Source of the DNA: Megasphaera massiliensis
GTDB taxonomy: Bacteria > Bacillota > Negativicutes > Veillonellales > Megasphaeraceae
DNA: 64,000 nt
Reading direction: 5' to 3'
Assembly (NCBI RefSeq): GCF_000455225.1
Contig: NZ_HF954537.1
Coordinates: 574,357 to 638,356, forward strand
Positions 44,087 through 52,446 of the stretch are shown here, piece after piece (positions within the stretch are counted from its first letter, which is position 1; each line of letters begins with the position of its first letter). The notes beneath the pieces are model-generated. The model was not told where the DNA came from and ran no database searches. It saw only the letters and a list, made by a program, of their open reading frames with translations. A program made the translations under genes and the position numbers.

Positions 44087-44115
44087 TTGACGGCCCTTTC
44101 CGATTGGCGTATAAT
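44087..44115 (+). promoter_or_regulatory. Consensus promoter of tRNA-CAT
   Basis: TTGACG, 17-base spacer, TATAAT, 31 bases upstream of the tRNA. Confidence 0.8.
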
Positions 44116-44146
44116 AACTTGGTAAGACTTTACGCGCTGATTACAT

Positions 44147-44221
44147 GGGCCTATAGCTCAGCGGTAGAGCCACCGGCTCATAACCGGTTGGTCCTTGGTT
44201 CGATCCCAAGTGGGCCCACCA
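44147..44221 (+). tRNA. tRNA with CAT anticodon (Met, or Ile2 after lysidine modification)
   Basis: Acceptor GGGCCTA/TGGGCCC, D arm GCTC/GAGC, anticodon arm ACCGG-CTCATAA-CCGGT, variable loop TGGTC, T arm CTTGG-TTCGATC-CCAAG, discriminator A and CCA. The arm and variable loop resemble tRNA-Ile2, but elongator Met cannot be excluded. It is not an initiator, since the acceptor's first pair is matched. Confidence 0.9.
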
Positions 44222-44575
44222 ATTACAACGCTTTCTTCAGCGAAGGAGAACCCGTTACAGCACGACACAAAAATACGACGACCTTATCCCGGAGATAACA
44301 GGTCGTCGTATTTTTTTGCTTTTTATGCCGTTAAAAAGGGCCTGGCCGCGGCACCTGAGGCGGGATTCCAAGAGGCTGCCGTCAGGTATCCTTGAGACTT
44401 CCCGCTTCTTATAAATCAATAAATATGTGTAGTTCCTGTTGTCCGACGACGCGGTCCATAACCGATTCTGACGCATCCCTATGCCGCAGGCGTCCATAAT
44501 TTCAAAGATGCCTTAAAGGACGCGCGGAAACGACTTTACCGGGTGACTGTCACCGCCAGGTTTTAGCAGCATCCC
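44222..44575. other. Intergenic stretch after tRNA-CAT
   Basis: After the terminator at 44272-44317 I see no gene, promoter or RNA structure up to the Feo-associated gene. A GGTGAC/GTCACC inverted pair at about 44541-44553 lacks a T run. Confidence 0.5.
44272..44317 (+). terminator. Strong terminator of tRNA-CAT
   Basis: AATACGACGACCT pairs with AGGTCGTCGTATT, followed by TTTTT. Confidence 0.88.
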
Positions 44576-44725
44576 TCACCCTTTTCGTCTCCCTTCCTTG
44601 CAGCGCATCGAGCATCCGGAACAGTTGCCGCCGCATGAATTTCCGCCGCCTTTTAGAACGCTGCGGACGGCAAGGACGAATAACACGCCGATGACGGCCA
44701 ATAACAGAAAACTCGCCGCATTCAT
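44576..44725 (-). CDS. FeoB-associated Cys-rich membrane protein (49 aa)
   Basis: This short gene begins at ATG 44725 with GAGGTGAG upstream. Residues 5-21 are one membrane helix (FLLLAVIGVLFVLAV), then KGGGNSCGGNCSGCSMRCK carries four cysteines and the tail is basic (KEGRRKG). This matches the FeoB_associated family (PF12669), which accompanies FeoB in Firmicutes and may act like FeoC or bind iron. It starts 21 bases after the feoB stop, so it closes the feo operon. Confidence 0.88.
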   Translation of the reverse strand: MNAASFLLLAVIGVLFVLAVRSVLKGGGNSCGGNCSGCSMRCKEGRRKG

Positions 44726-44746
44726 GCGTATCTCACCTCACTTTCG

Positions 44747-47140
44747 CTAGACGAACCCCATGAGGAGTCCGATTTCACGGACAATAAAAGCGACAACCCA
44801 GGCAATGGCACACTGTACTACGACGGTAACGGCGGCTGCCCGGGCCGACCCCATCTCCCGACGCACCGTTGCCACGGCTGCCACGCAGGGCGTATAAAGC
44901 AGGGTAAACACCAGGAATATAAGGGCCGTAAAGGGCGTAAACAACGTCGACAGGGCCGACACATCATCACCTAATAGTACGGACAGCGTCGAAACGACAC
45001 TCTCCTTGGCCGTAAACCCGGTAATCAGGGCCGTCGCCACCCGCCAATCGTCAAAGCCCAGGGGCTTGAAAATCGGTGCCGTCAGGCTGCCGATCATGGC
45101 CAGCAGACTCGTATCCGGCGAGGCCGCCACGTTGAGCTGCGTATCGAAGGTCTGCAGGGCCCAGATGATGATCGTCGCCGCAAAAATAATGGTAAAGGCC
45201 TTCTGAATGAAGCCCTTGGCTTTCTCCCAAATGAGGCGGACGACACTCTTGGCCGACGGCAGCCGATAGTTCGGCAGTTCCATGACGAAGGGCACCGGCT
45301 CGCCTCTATACACCCGCCCTTTCAGCAGCAGCGCATAGAGGATGCCGCAGAAAATTCCGAAGAAATATAAGCCGATCATGACCACAGCCTGCCACTGTTT
45401 CGGGAAAAAGGCACTGACCATGAGCCCGTAAATCGGCAGTTTGGCACTGCAGCTCATAAAGGGCGTGAGGAGGATGGTCATTTTTCGATCCCGTTCACTG
45501 GACAGGGTCCTCGTGGCCATAATGGCCGGGACGGAACAGCCAAAGCCGATCAGCATGGGCACAAAACTCCGACCGGACAAGCCGACGCGCCGCAGCAGTC
45601 TATCCATGACAAAGGCCACTCGGGCCATATAGCCGCTGTCCTCGAGGATAGAGAGGAAGAAAAACAAGGTGACGATGGTGGGAAGAAAACTCAAGACGCT
45701 GCCGACGCCATTACAGATCCCATCGATGACCAGGGCATGGACCAGGGGATTGATGGCGGCGGCCGTCAGTCCCGCGTCGATCAAGCCCGTCACGGCATCT
45801 ACGCCCATGGCCATGAGCTCCGACAGGCCGGCTCCGATAAAGTTGAAAGTCATGACAAAAATGAAGGCCATAATTCCCAGAAAAGCCGGAATGGCCGTAT
45901 ATTTGCCGGTCAATATCCGATCCAGGGCGACGCTGCGTCGGTGCTCCCGGCTTTCACGAGGCTTTACGACGGTCTTCGCGCAGACATTTTCAATGAAAGT
46001 AAAGCGCATGTTGGCAAGGGCCGCTTCCCGATCAAGGGCGCTGTCCTTTTCCATGACCCGTACGATTTGTTCCAACGCCGTTTGGGCTTCCGGCGGCAAG
46101 GCCAGCGCTTTCCCGATCAAAGGGTCATTCTCAATCACCTTGGTCGCCGAAAAACGGACCGGAAGATCGGCTGCTTTCGCATAGGGCTCGATGAGATGAA
46201 CCGTGCTGTGAATGGCTCGATGCACGGCGCCGACCTGATCTCCCGGCATGTCGCTTTCGGCACAGAAATCAATCCGGGCCGGGATTTCCCGATGCCTTGC
46301 CACATGAATGGCATGGTCAACGAGCTCGTCAATCCCTTCATTTTTTACAGCCGAAATAGGCACTACCGGAATGCCCAGGGTTTGCTCTAATTCGTTGATG
46401 CGGACAGAACCGCCATTGGCCCGTACCTCATCCATCATATTCAGCGCCAGGACCATGGGGATTCCCAACTCCATGAGCTGCATGGTCAGGTACAAATTGC
46501 GCTCAATATTGGAGGCGTCGACAATATTGATGATCCCCGACGGCCTGGTTTTCATCAGGAAATCCCGGGTTACAATTTCTTCACTGGAATAGGGCGACAG
46601 GGAATAAATCCCCGGCAAATCGGTAACCGTAGCTTCCGGATAATGGCGAATGGTCCCGTCTTTTCGATCGACGGTGACACCGGGAAAATTCCCGACATGC
46701 TGCTTGGCTCCGGTCAGTTGATTAAACAAGGTCGTCTTGCCGCAATTCTGGTTCCCGGCTAAGGCAAAGGTCAAGGGCTGCCCTTTGGCAATGGCGTCCG
46801 CCTTGTCATGGACATGGTAGTCCCCGTCCGTTCCCAATTCCCCCACGCCGGGATGGGCAATGGGTCGGTAGGATTCCGATTGGCTCTTGGGCTGCGCCTT
46901 TTGATGAATATCCTCTACCTCTATCTTTTTCGCTTCATCGAGGCGCAGGGTCAATTCATAGCCGCGCAGTTCAATTTGGATCGGATCTCCCAGGGGCGCG
47001 ATTTTACGGAGCGTAACCTCGGTCTTCGGCGTCAGCCCCATATCCAATAAATGATGCCGAAGGGCACCGCTGCCGCCAATGGCACGGATATAGGCACTCT
47101 GTTTCGGCCTTAATTGATCCATGGTTATCATGTCGTTCAT
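44747..47140 (-). CDS. feoB: Ferrous iron transporter, FeoA-FeoB fusion (797 aa)
   Basis: Residues 1-80 are a FeoA/SH3-like domain (MDQLRPKQSAYIRAIGGSGA, LRKIAPLGDPIQIELRGYEL). A linker leads to the GTPase domain from about 120: GNQNCGKTTLFNQL (G1), DLPGIYSLSPYS (G3), ALNMMDE (G4). The membrane part from about 430 has the two Gate motifs (MLIGFGCSVPAIMATR, then TLLYTPCVAAVATV). I start at ATG 47140; the long frame begins with TTG 47182 in the leader. FeoB imports Fe(II). The fusion replaces a separate feoA, and a 250-base leader precedes it. Confidence 0.95.
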   Translation of the reverse strand: MNDMITMDQLRPKQSAYIRAIGGSGALRHHLLDMGLTPKTEVTLRKIAPLGDPIQIELRGYELTLRLDEAKKIEVEDIHQKAQPKSQSESYRPIAHPGVGELGTDGDYHVHDKADAIAKGQPLTFALAGNQNCGKTTLFNQLTGAKQHVGNFPGVTVDRKDGTIRHYPEATVTDLPGIYSLSPYSSEEIVTRDFLMKTRPSGIINIVDASNIERNLYLTMQLMELGIPMVLALNMMDEVRANGGSVRINELEQTLGIPVVPISAVKNEGIDELVDHAIHVARHREIPARIDFCAESDMPGDQVGAVHRAIHSTVHLIEPYAKAADLPVRFSATKVIENDPLIGKALALPPEAQTALEQIVRVMEKDSALDREAALANMRFTFIENVCAKTVVKPRESREHRRSVALDRILTGKYTAIPAFLGIMAFIFVMTFNFIGAGLSELMAMGVDAVTGLIDAGLTAAAINPLVHALVIDGICNGVGSVLSFLPTIVTLFFFLSILEDSGYMARVAFVMDRLLRRVGLSGRSFVPMLIGFGCSVPAIMATRTLSSERDRKMTILLTPFMSCSAKLPIYGLMVSAFFPKQWQAVVMIGLYFFGIFCGILYALLLKGRVYRGEPVPFVMELPNYRLPSAKSVVRLIWEKAKGFIQKAFTIIFAATIIIWALQTFDTQLNVAASPDTSLLAMIGSLTAPIFKPLGFDDWRVATALITGFTAKESVVSTLSVLLGDDVSALSTLFTPFTALIFLVFTLLYTPCVAAVATVRREMGSARAAAVTVVVQCAIAWVVAFIVREIGLLMGFV

Positions 47141-47391
47141 CGTATGTCTACTCTTTTGCAATGTGTTCCCGGCCTTTCTCAATCACAGGGCATATCTGCC
47201 TGTCAGCCAACGGATTGCAGATTTGTCGGCCGACACTGTGTGTTTTATCAAAGGGCTTGCTTTCCGTATGGTTACGGCAACCCCCTTTCTTTCAAGGATT
47301 GCAGGCAAGATACCTGCCTCCTATATGGATAGGATTCAATGGCTTTATACATCTTATTCAGGCAGCCATCAAATAATCGTTTAATCGTTAT
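47141..47391 (-). promoter_or_regulatory. Long structured leader of feoAB
   Basis: From the predicted start near 47391 to the ATG lies about 250 bases. Hairpins include ATGGCT/AGCCAT (47339-47369), CCTAT/ATAGG (47320-47333), GCAGG/CCTGC (47301-47317), CCGTA/TACGG (47264-47277), the palindrome GTCGGCCGAC (47225-47234) and CAGGGCA/TGC-CTG (47187-47203). A 26-codon frame starting MYKAIESYPYRRQ runs through part of it. No T run makes a terminator. It may be a metal-sensing or translational control leader; the GACAGGCAG segment only weakly recalls the NiCo/Sensei class. Confidence 0.5.
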
Positions 47392-47397
47392 ATCTGT

Positions 47398-47426
47398 AGT
47401 ATGATGCTATATGAGAATAAAGTCAA
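47398..47426 (-). promoter_or_regulatory. Promoter of the feo operon
   Basis: Minus strand TTGACT, 17-base spacer, CATACT. It sets the start of the long leader. No clear Fur box is visible. Confidence 0.5.
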
Positions 47427-47742
47427 TCCATTCCCTTACAGTCTGCCAAAAGGGCGGAAACCATGTCCAAACGAGCAGCAGAGGGCACCTTGAGAGATTC
47501 CGCATGACACCATCACCGAAAAACAGCCAGCCGCATCGGGGCGGCACCTGCGTTTGATATGAGGAAAACCATGAACCCCCTGACAAGAAAAGCAGTCCCG
47601 AACAAGGGGGACTGCTTTTCTGCTATCGCCTGATCAACATCCTATAATGTACACTCAGACTGCTTCGCCAAGGCGTCGGCGCATATTTTTTTACTTTGCA
47701 GCCGTTATCACAAGGCCAAGACATTTTTTCTCAACGAGGCTC
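47427..47742. other. Intergenic stretch between feo and the HipA-like gene
   Basis: No gene seen. It holds the terminator at 47588-47619 and otherwise unremarkable sequence. Confidence 0.5.
47588..47619 (-). terminator. Bidirectional terminator downstream of the HipA-like gene
   Basis: AAAAGCAGTCCC pairs with GGGACTGCTTTT; on the minus strand it is followed by CTTGTC after TTTT. It lies about 120 bases past the kinase stop. Confidence 0.65.
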
Positions 47743-49002
47743 TTAATCGGTAGCCGTCAGGCGATGGTGCTTCTCCCTGGCTTCGTATAAATCAATAATA
47801 CGCTGAGCCCGCAGGCGGACGAAGTTCGTCAGCCGTGCCAAGGTCTTTTCCGGCAAGGGACAGGTCGGATGATTTTCAAAGGAAAAGACCGTCAGCCTCT
47901 TAAGAGCCTCTATATGGCGGGGCTCCACAAAGAATTGGGCCAGGATATCGAAGGGCATCGACGCCCCTTGCCTGCCGGACGTCCGCAGGTATTCATCGAT
48001 ATGTTCCAATTCATAGGAATTGGCATCATAGAGCAAAGAACAACCATTATCAAACAACGGTGCCGGCTGTAATAATCGGCCCGTCCGGGTATCGTAAAGA
48101 TAGCCGAAATTTCCATAGTGGCGGTCCTTATTGCAGATTAGGCTGTCAAATATCATCATATCAGCATATTCGCACCGTCCGTAGAGCTCAGCCATGACGT
48201 GCTGCATCTCTAAACTATAGGTCTGAAAAGCATTCCTATCAAGACCTTTATAGGAAAAATACGTATAGGCATCGACATAGCCCACATCGGTACTGGTAAA
48301 CAGTTTTCCCAGGCATACCGTTTCCCTCGTCCCGTCGGAATGAGTATAGGTTTCCAGCTCATAAAGAGCGTGAGAAAATGCCATGACGGCAGCGACTTGT
48401 GCAGCGTACCATTCCAGCACGGCCTGATTCAAGCCTTCAGGAGACGGCATAAAATCGACTCCCTTTCTTAAATAGATATCGCCGCCTTTTCGAATCCAGC
48501 ATTTTCTCAGCATCCCGCAAGTCGTGATTTCCGGCGTCGCAATCATGCCGGACACAGAGCCTCCCGCCCCGGTAAAAGCAATCTGTGTCAGCCTGTCATC
48601 GAAGGGATTATCGTATAAATTACAGTCCGCCCAGGAAGTCGAATCATCCGCAGCGGTAATCCAATAGACATCATTGAGGGACAAGGCTCGCGTCACATCA
48701 ACATAACCGAGGAACCGGCCGCCGTCAAGGGAAGCGCGGATAGACTCGGAAAAACGACGATTCCGGGGAACTTTACGGCACTGTATCCAGTGGAAAAGCC
48801 TTTCTCCCGTAAGAGGGCCGCCTATTTTAAGAGCCATGGGCAAGAGGGCCTCCTGTTCTGAATAGAACTTATTGATTTCAATCCGATACTTTGTATACGA
48901 GGCGTGAGCGATCATGGCTTTCTCTAGATACAGGGAAAAATCAAGCAATGCCGTATCGTGAGATCGCAGGGTATAGCTCTTACTTCTCTCTTCTTTCATC
49001 AC
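47743..49002 (-). CDS. HipA-like kinase domain protein (419 aa)
   Basis: The C-terminal half (residues 200-400) has the HipA/PI-kinase-like core: SLICNKDRHYGNFGYLYD, with the catalytic N-x-D-x-H-x-x-N series, and APLFDNGCSLL, the Mg-binding D-x-G. Thus a Ser/Thr-kinase activity is plausible. The N-terminal half has a segment LNDVYWI, LYDNPFDDRLTQIAFTG and TPEITTCGMLRKCW that I recall from uncharacterised Firmicute HipA-like proteins, not from E. coli HipA. There is no HipB/Xre partner. Instead it starts 35 bases after a degenerate Fic gene on the same strand, and the two are probably one operon. Substrate and phenotype are unknown. Confidence 0.8.
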   Translation of the reverse strand: MMKEERSKSYTLRSHDTALLDFSLYLEKAMIAHASYTKYRIEINKFYSEQEALLPMALKIGGPLTGERLFHWIQCRKVPRNRRFSESIRASLDGGRFLGYVDVTRALSLNDVYWITAADDSTSWADCNLYDNPFDDRLTQIAFTGAGGSVSGMIATPEITTCGMLRKCWIRKGGDIYLRKGVDFMPSPEGLNQAVLEWYAAQVAAVMAFSHALYELETYTHSDGTRETVCLGKLFTSTDVGYVDAYTYFSYKGLDRNAFQTYSLEMQHVMAELYGRCEYADMMIFDSLICNKDRHYGNFGYLYDTRTGRLLQPAPLFDNGCSLLYDANSYELEHIDEYLRTSGRQGASMPFDILAQFFVEPRHIEALKRLTVFSFENHPTCPLPEKTLARLTNFVRLRAQRIIDLYEAREKHHRLTATD

Positions 49003-49037
49003 ACTCCCCTCCTTAAGTGCTCATCGACAGCCGTTGA

Positions 49038-49769
49038 CTAGTAAGAGCGGCCGTACATCGAAAAAAATTCAGCCAAGCGTTCTTCCAAGCACTCCGTTAA
49101 AAGCTCCCGCAAGGGCTGGATCTCGTCGTCCAGCTCATAGGCTTCGAGGGCCTGAAAATACTCCGTCTGCTGTGCTTTTTGTATCGAAAGAGGCGGATAG
49201 CCGGCCCCTACTAAGGGGTAATTCATCATCAGGCGGGCCGTCGGTCCGTTTCCCGACAAAAAAGGTTGGATCTTACTGAATTCACCGTGGATCCGGGCGG
49301 CTTTTTCAAGGGGATTTAAAACGGCGTCATCGCCTATCCGAGAAAGCCACCATTTCATCGCCTCAGAGATCGTTTCTGCTGCCGGCGGGACATACTGCGA
49401 GCCGCGGATAGAAACGGATCGGTCCCGATAGGAGCCGCCCCTCGTATCTAAGGGCGCTGCCAATCTATGGATGTCTCCTATCAGCGCTTCTGTCAAGGGA
49501 AGGCCCGCCGCTGCCGCCTCTCTCAGCGCTGTCCAAGCCCGGTCGTGACCGCGTACGGCCTCGTAGTCAGCGACTTTGGTCCCGGCCGGAATGATGCCGT
49601 CGAAGAGGATCATCTTGACGTCGAGGACGGTCAGAAGGCTCCCTTCGATTCCCGTCGAATCATGGGTAAAGCGAAGGCGAAATTCTTCCTGCCAGTCCCA
49701 TTTTTCAAAATCACTGAGGCTCCTTAAGCGACGCCGAAAACGCTCTATCTTGTCTTGCAATCGATCCAT
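49038..49769 (-). CDS. Fic-fold protein with degenerate core motif (243 aa)
   Basis: ATG 49769 has GGAGG six bases upstream; the long frame to a TTG at 49943 is less likely. The Fic fold is clear: RFTHDSTGIEGS near residue 35 is the class II inhibitory motif S-x-x-x-E-G, and the core loop reads KIQPFLSGNGPTARLMMN. Active Fic enzymes have H-P-F-x-D/E-G-N-G-R-x-x-R; here the catalytic His is Gln (codon CAA), the Mg-binding Asp is Ser and the first Arg is Pro, while the second Arg is kept. AMP transfer should be lost or altered. It lies directly ahead of the HipA-like kinase gene. Confidence 0.85.
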   Translation of the reverse strand: MDRLQDKIERFRRRLRSLSDFEKWDWQEEFRLRFTHDSTGIEGSLLTVLDVKMILFDGIIPAGTKVADYEAVRGHDRAWTALREAAAAGLPLTEALIGDIHRLAAPLDTRGGSYRDRSVSIRGSQYVPPAAETISEAMKWWLSRIGDDAVLNPLEKAARIHGEFSKIQPFLSGNGPTARLMMNYPLVGAGYPPLSIQKAQQTEYFQALEAYELDDEIQPLRELLTECLEERLAEFFSMYGRSY

Positions 49770-49990
49770 GGCTGACCTCCCATAAAGCTCCGCAATTCGA
49801 CCGCCTGCCGAAACGATGCTTATCGCCTTCCAATTCGGCTGTACCGGCCCCGGACCGTCGGCAAAGGCCATCACAACCGTCCGCGGACAGACGCCAAAGG
49901 CGTCTCCCGTCCCTATGCCGGATTGGGCAGTGTCTCTCTCCAAAGGGCCTTACTCCTTTTGCGTCCTCATAATATATATACCATTATATC
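49770..49990 (-). promoter_or_regulatory. Upstream region of the Fic/HipA cassette with hairpin
   Basis: A -10 TATAAT is on the minus strand at about 49983-49988, giving a leader of about 200 bases. It contains the exact hairpin AGACGCC-TTT-GGCGTCT (49888-49904) beside the palindrome GTCCGCGGAC (49878-49887). An AAAGGAG-TTG pair near 49943 could start an N-extended Fic or a short leader peptide. A regulatory leader is possible. Confidence 0.4.
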
Positions 49991-50027
49991 ATAAAAAGAA
50001 CGGCCCTTCCCCATGAAGGCCAAAGGC

Positions 50028-50079
50028 AAAAAAAACTCCTCCGACAGGCCGCACGACGGCGACACTTGTCAGAGGAGTT
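50028..50079 (-). terminator. Strong terminator after the PNPOx remnant
   Basis: Minus strand AACTCCTCTGACA pairs with TGTCGGAGGAGTT, followed by eight T. Confidence 0.85.
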
Positions 50080-50089
50080 CGTTTTTTTG

Positions 50090-50303
50090 TTAAATCGTCT
50101 GTTTGCACGTTTCCGATGTAAAGACCAGACGCGGTTGGTAAAGGCGCATTTGTCCTTCATGGCGTCAAAGAGGTCGCCTTCTTTAAAGAATTCAGCCTTG
50201 CCGGTCAAAAGGCATCCCATGCCCATCTTGCCCTGCACTTCGTGGCTCCCGAGGGAGACTTCGATGTACGGATTGTCATGGACGTTCTTTTGGGAATCCT
50301 CCT
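50090..50303 (-). pseudogene. Remnant of a pyridoxamine 5'-phosphate oxidase-like protein
   Basis: In a frame without its own start, VHDNPYIEVSLGS and GCLLTGKAEFFKEGDLFDAM look like the flavin-binding half of PNPOx-family proteins. At about 50121 the frame breaks: after CAFTNRV, one missing base separates it from LVFTSETCKQTI and a stop, the expected family ending. The N-terminal half is missing altogether. It abuts the RibD-domain gene stop (50304), so the deletion may have joined them. The gene is dead in this sequence. Confidence 0.65.
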
Positions 50304-51119
50304 TTACGGATTACCGACCTTGGCCAGCATATCCTGAACGGCCTGATATTCACTGTCAGCGGCAAAATCGTGTTGACTCTTCCCCTTTACGTCATAGCGC
50401 AGCCAAACCTTGCCGTCGGCCATGACCTTACAGTCTTTCACGGAAAAGACGACGGGCTGGTCGTCAGAAAAACCGGGACGGGCCATGAACAAGGTCTGCG
50501 TGTCGGCACTGCCGTCGGCTGCCGGGGCGATGACGACGCTCACTTCGTCGCATAAGCCCTGTTGGAGGAAGCTCCAGTTGATGGCTCCGCCTCCGCCGAG
50601 CATGACCGAATCGAGGTGAAGGACGTCTTTCAATTTGCGGCAGGTCAGCTCCAGGTCGATGCTGTCTTTCCCGCAGATCAAATAGCTGACGCCCTTGTCG
50701 CGCAGGTAGGCTTTATAGGCATTCGTCGCCTGTTCCGACAGGACTTCGACGACCTGGGCTTTTTCATGGCCGTAGAAATCGGTGAGCTGTCCCTCTTCCC
50801 AGGCCACGCGGCCCTTGGAGTCGGTGACGATGAGGTAGAAGCCCGTCTTGCCGTCGTCGGCTAAAAAGTCTCCGTCGGGAACGAGAGCGGCGCTCTCATC
50901 GACGTCAGGTGTCTTATAAAAGGTGAAATTGTCTTCCACCGTCGTCCGGCCGTTTAAGAGTGCCTGGGGCTTAAAGTACGCCTTGGGGCCGGAAAACAAG
51001 GTGTAAAACGAATCTTCTTCAGCGTTTGTTTCTTCGATCCAAAGGTACTTCCCCATGATCTTGCCGTCAAGAGACGTCTCCATATGGCAGAAGATGTGGG
51101 GGCGATTGGCTTTATCCAT
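50304..51119 (-). CDS. RibD C-terminal/DHFR-like reductase (271 aa)
   Basis: The start has AAGGAGG seven bases upstream. HIFCHMETSLDGKIMGKYL is the N-terminal strand with the substrate Asp typical of RibD_C. LNGRTTVEDN, VSYLICGKDSIDL and VMLGGGGAINWSFLQQGLCDEVSVVIAP (NADPH-site glycines) follow. These are NADPH-dependent reductases related to the riboflavin pathway and DHFR. A 20-residue tail after the fold (from about 245) is unusual and may come from fusion with deleted sequence of the PNPOx gene. It follows rpoD by 54 bases. Confidence 0.85.
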   Translation of the reverse strand: MDKANRPHIFCHMETSLDGKIMGKYLWIEETNAEEDSFYTLFSGPKAYFKPQALLNGRTTVEDNFTFYKTPDVDESAALVPDGDFLADDGKTGFYLIVTDSKGRVAWEEGQLTDFYGHEKAQVVEVLSEQATNAYKAYLRDKGVSYLICGKDSIDLELTCRKLKDVLHLDSVMLGGGGAINWSFLQQGLCDEVSVVIAPAADGSADTQTLFMARPGFSDDQPVVFSVKDCKVMADGKVWLRYDVKGKSQHDFAADSEYQAVQDMLAKVGNP

Positions 51120-51173
51120 GAAACTGCCTCCTTCGAAAGAAACGAGATCCTATATAATAGAAATATAAATGGC

Positions 51174-52422
51174 TTAGAGGAAATCCTTGATTTTTTCCCG
51201 CTTGCCCCAGTTGCGGAGCTTGCTCAACGCCTTGCCTTCAATCTGGCGGATACGTTCACGGGTGACGTTAAAGTGCTGCCCTACTTCTTCTAGGGTCCGC
51301 GGCCGGCCGTCTTTGAGGCCAAAGCGAAGGTAGAGGACCTTTCGTTCGCGGTCCGTGAGACACGAGAAGACGTCTTCGATCTGTTCTTTCAAGAGGATGA
51401 AGGACGCGGCGTCATCGGGCGCTACGGCTTCCGAGTCTTCGATGAAGTCGCCTAAGTGGGAGTCTTCTTCTTCGCCGATCGGCGTTTCCAGGGATACCGG
51501 TTCCTGGGCGATCTTCATGATTCCGAACGCGTTCGACGGGGATATCCATCTTTTCGGCGATTTCTTCCGGAAGAGGTTCGCGGCCCTTGTCCTGGAGGAG
51601 CTGACGGGAAATGCGGATCAGTTTATTGATCGTTTCGACCATGTGGACCGGGATTCGAATGGTCCGGGCCTGGTCGGCAATGGCGCGGGTAATGGCCTGG
51701 CGGATCCACCAAGTAGCATAGGTACTGAATTTATAGCCCTTGCTGTAGTCGAATTTGTCGACGGCTTTCAAGAGGCCCAGATTGCCTTCCTGAATGAGGT
51801 CGAGGAACAGCATGCCTCGGCCGACGTAGCGCTTGGCAATGCTGACGACGAGACGCAGGTTGGCGTCGGTCAGTTTTTTCTTGGCAATGGTGCCGGCTTT
51901 GATATCTTCTTCCGTCGCATCGGGAGCGTTCCCTTGCTCAATGGCCTTGGCCAGGGTGATTTCTTCCGTTGCCGACAAGAGGGGCACGCGGCCGATTTCT
52001 TTTAAATACATGCGGACCGGGTCGTCGATGTTGATGCCTTCGGGCACGCTGAGGTCGACGGTGTGCATATCCGGTACTTTTTCCGTATCTTCATCATCTA
52101 TGTCATCACGATCGCGCATGGAGTCATCTTCTCCGATGATGTCGATGCCCTTATCGGCAAAGAGTTCATACATCTTGTCGATTTGGTCCGGCGTCAAGTC
52201 GTCTTCTTCCATGAGGTTCATGATTTCCGTATAGGTCAGGCTGCCCTTCTTCTGCCCCGTTTGCAGGAGTTGCTGTATGTGCTGCAGGGCCAATTCCCGA
52301 CGTTCTTTTTCCGTCAGGGCCGGTTTCGCCGACGCGTCTTTCTTCTTCGTCGTCTTGCGGCGTACGGTCTTCTTTGTCGTTTTATTCGTTTCGTTCATAT
52401 CGTCTGTCTTTTTATTCACCAT
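51174..52422 (-). CDS. rpoD: RNA polymerase primary sigma factor RpoD, reading frame interrupted
   Basis: The N-terminal frame (52422 to about 51520) has a Lys-rich start, region 1.1-like helices, and regions 1.2-3 ([48 protein letters not shown]). A second frame (from about 51518) supplies regions 3.2-4.2 ([28 protein letters not shown]-like [21 protein letters not shown]). Between codon CGG (51523-51525) and ATG (51516-51518) only four bases occur where six are expected, so two bases are missing. As the gene is essential, sequence error is most likely. The region 1.1 portion and the dnaG neighbour fix identity. Confidence 0.9.
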
Positions 52423-52446
52423 GGTGTACAGGCTCCTTTCTGCTCC

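Noticed and set aside
44530-44560. Terminator after the feo operon
   Set aside because: GGTGAC/GTCACC pairs perfectly but no T run follows on either strand.
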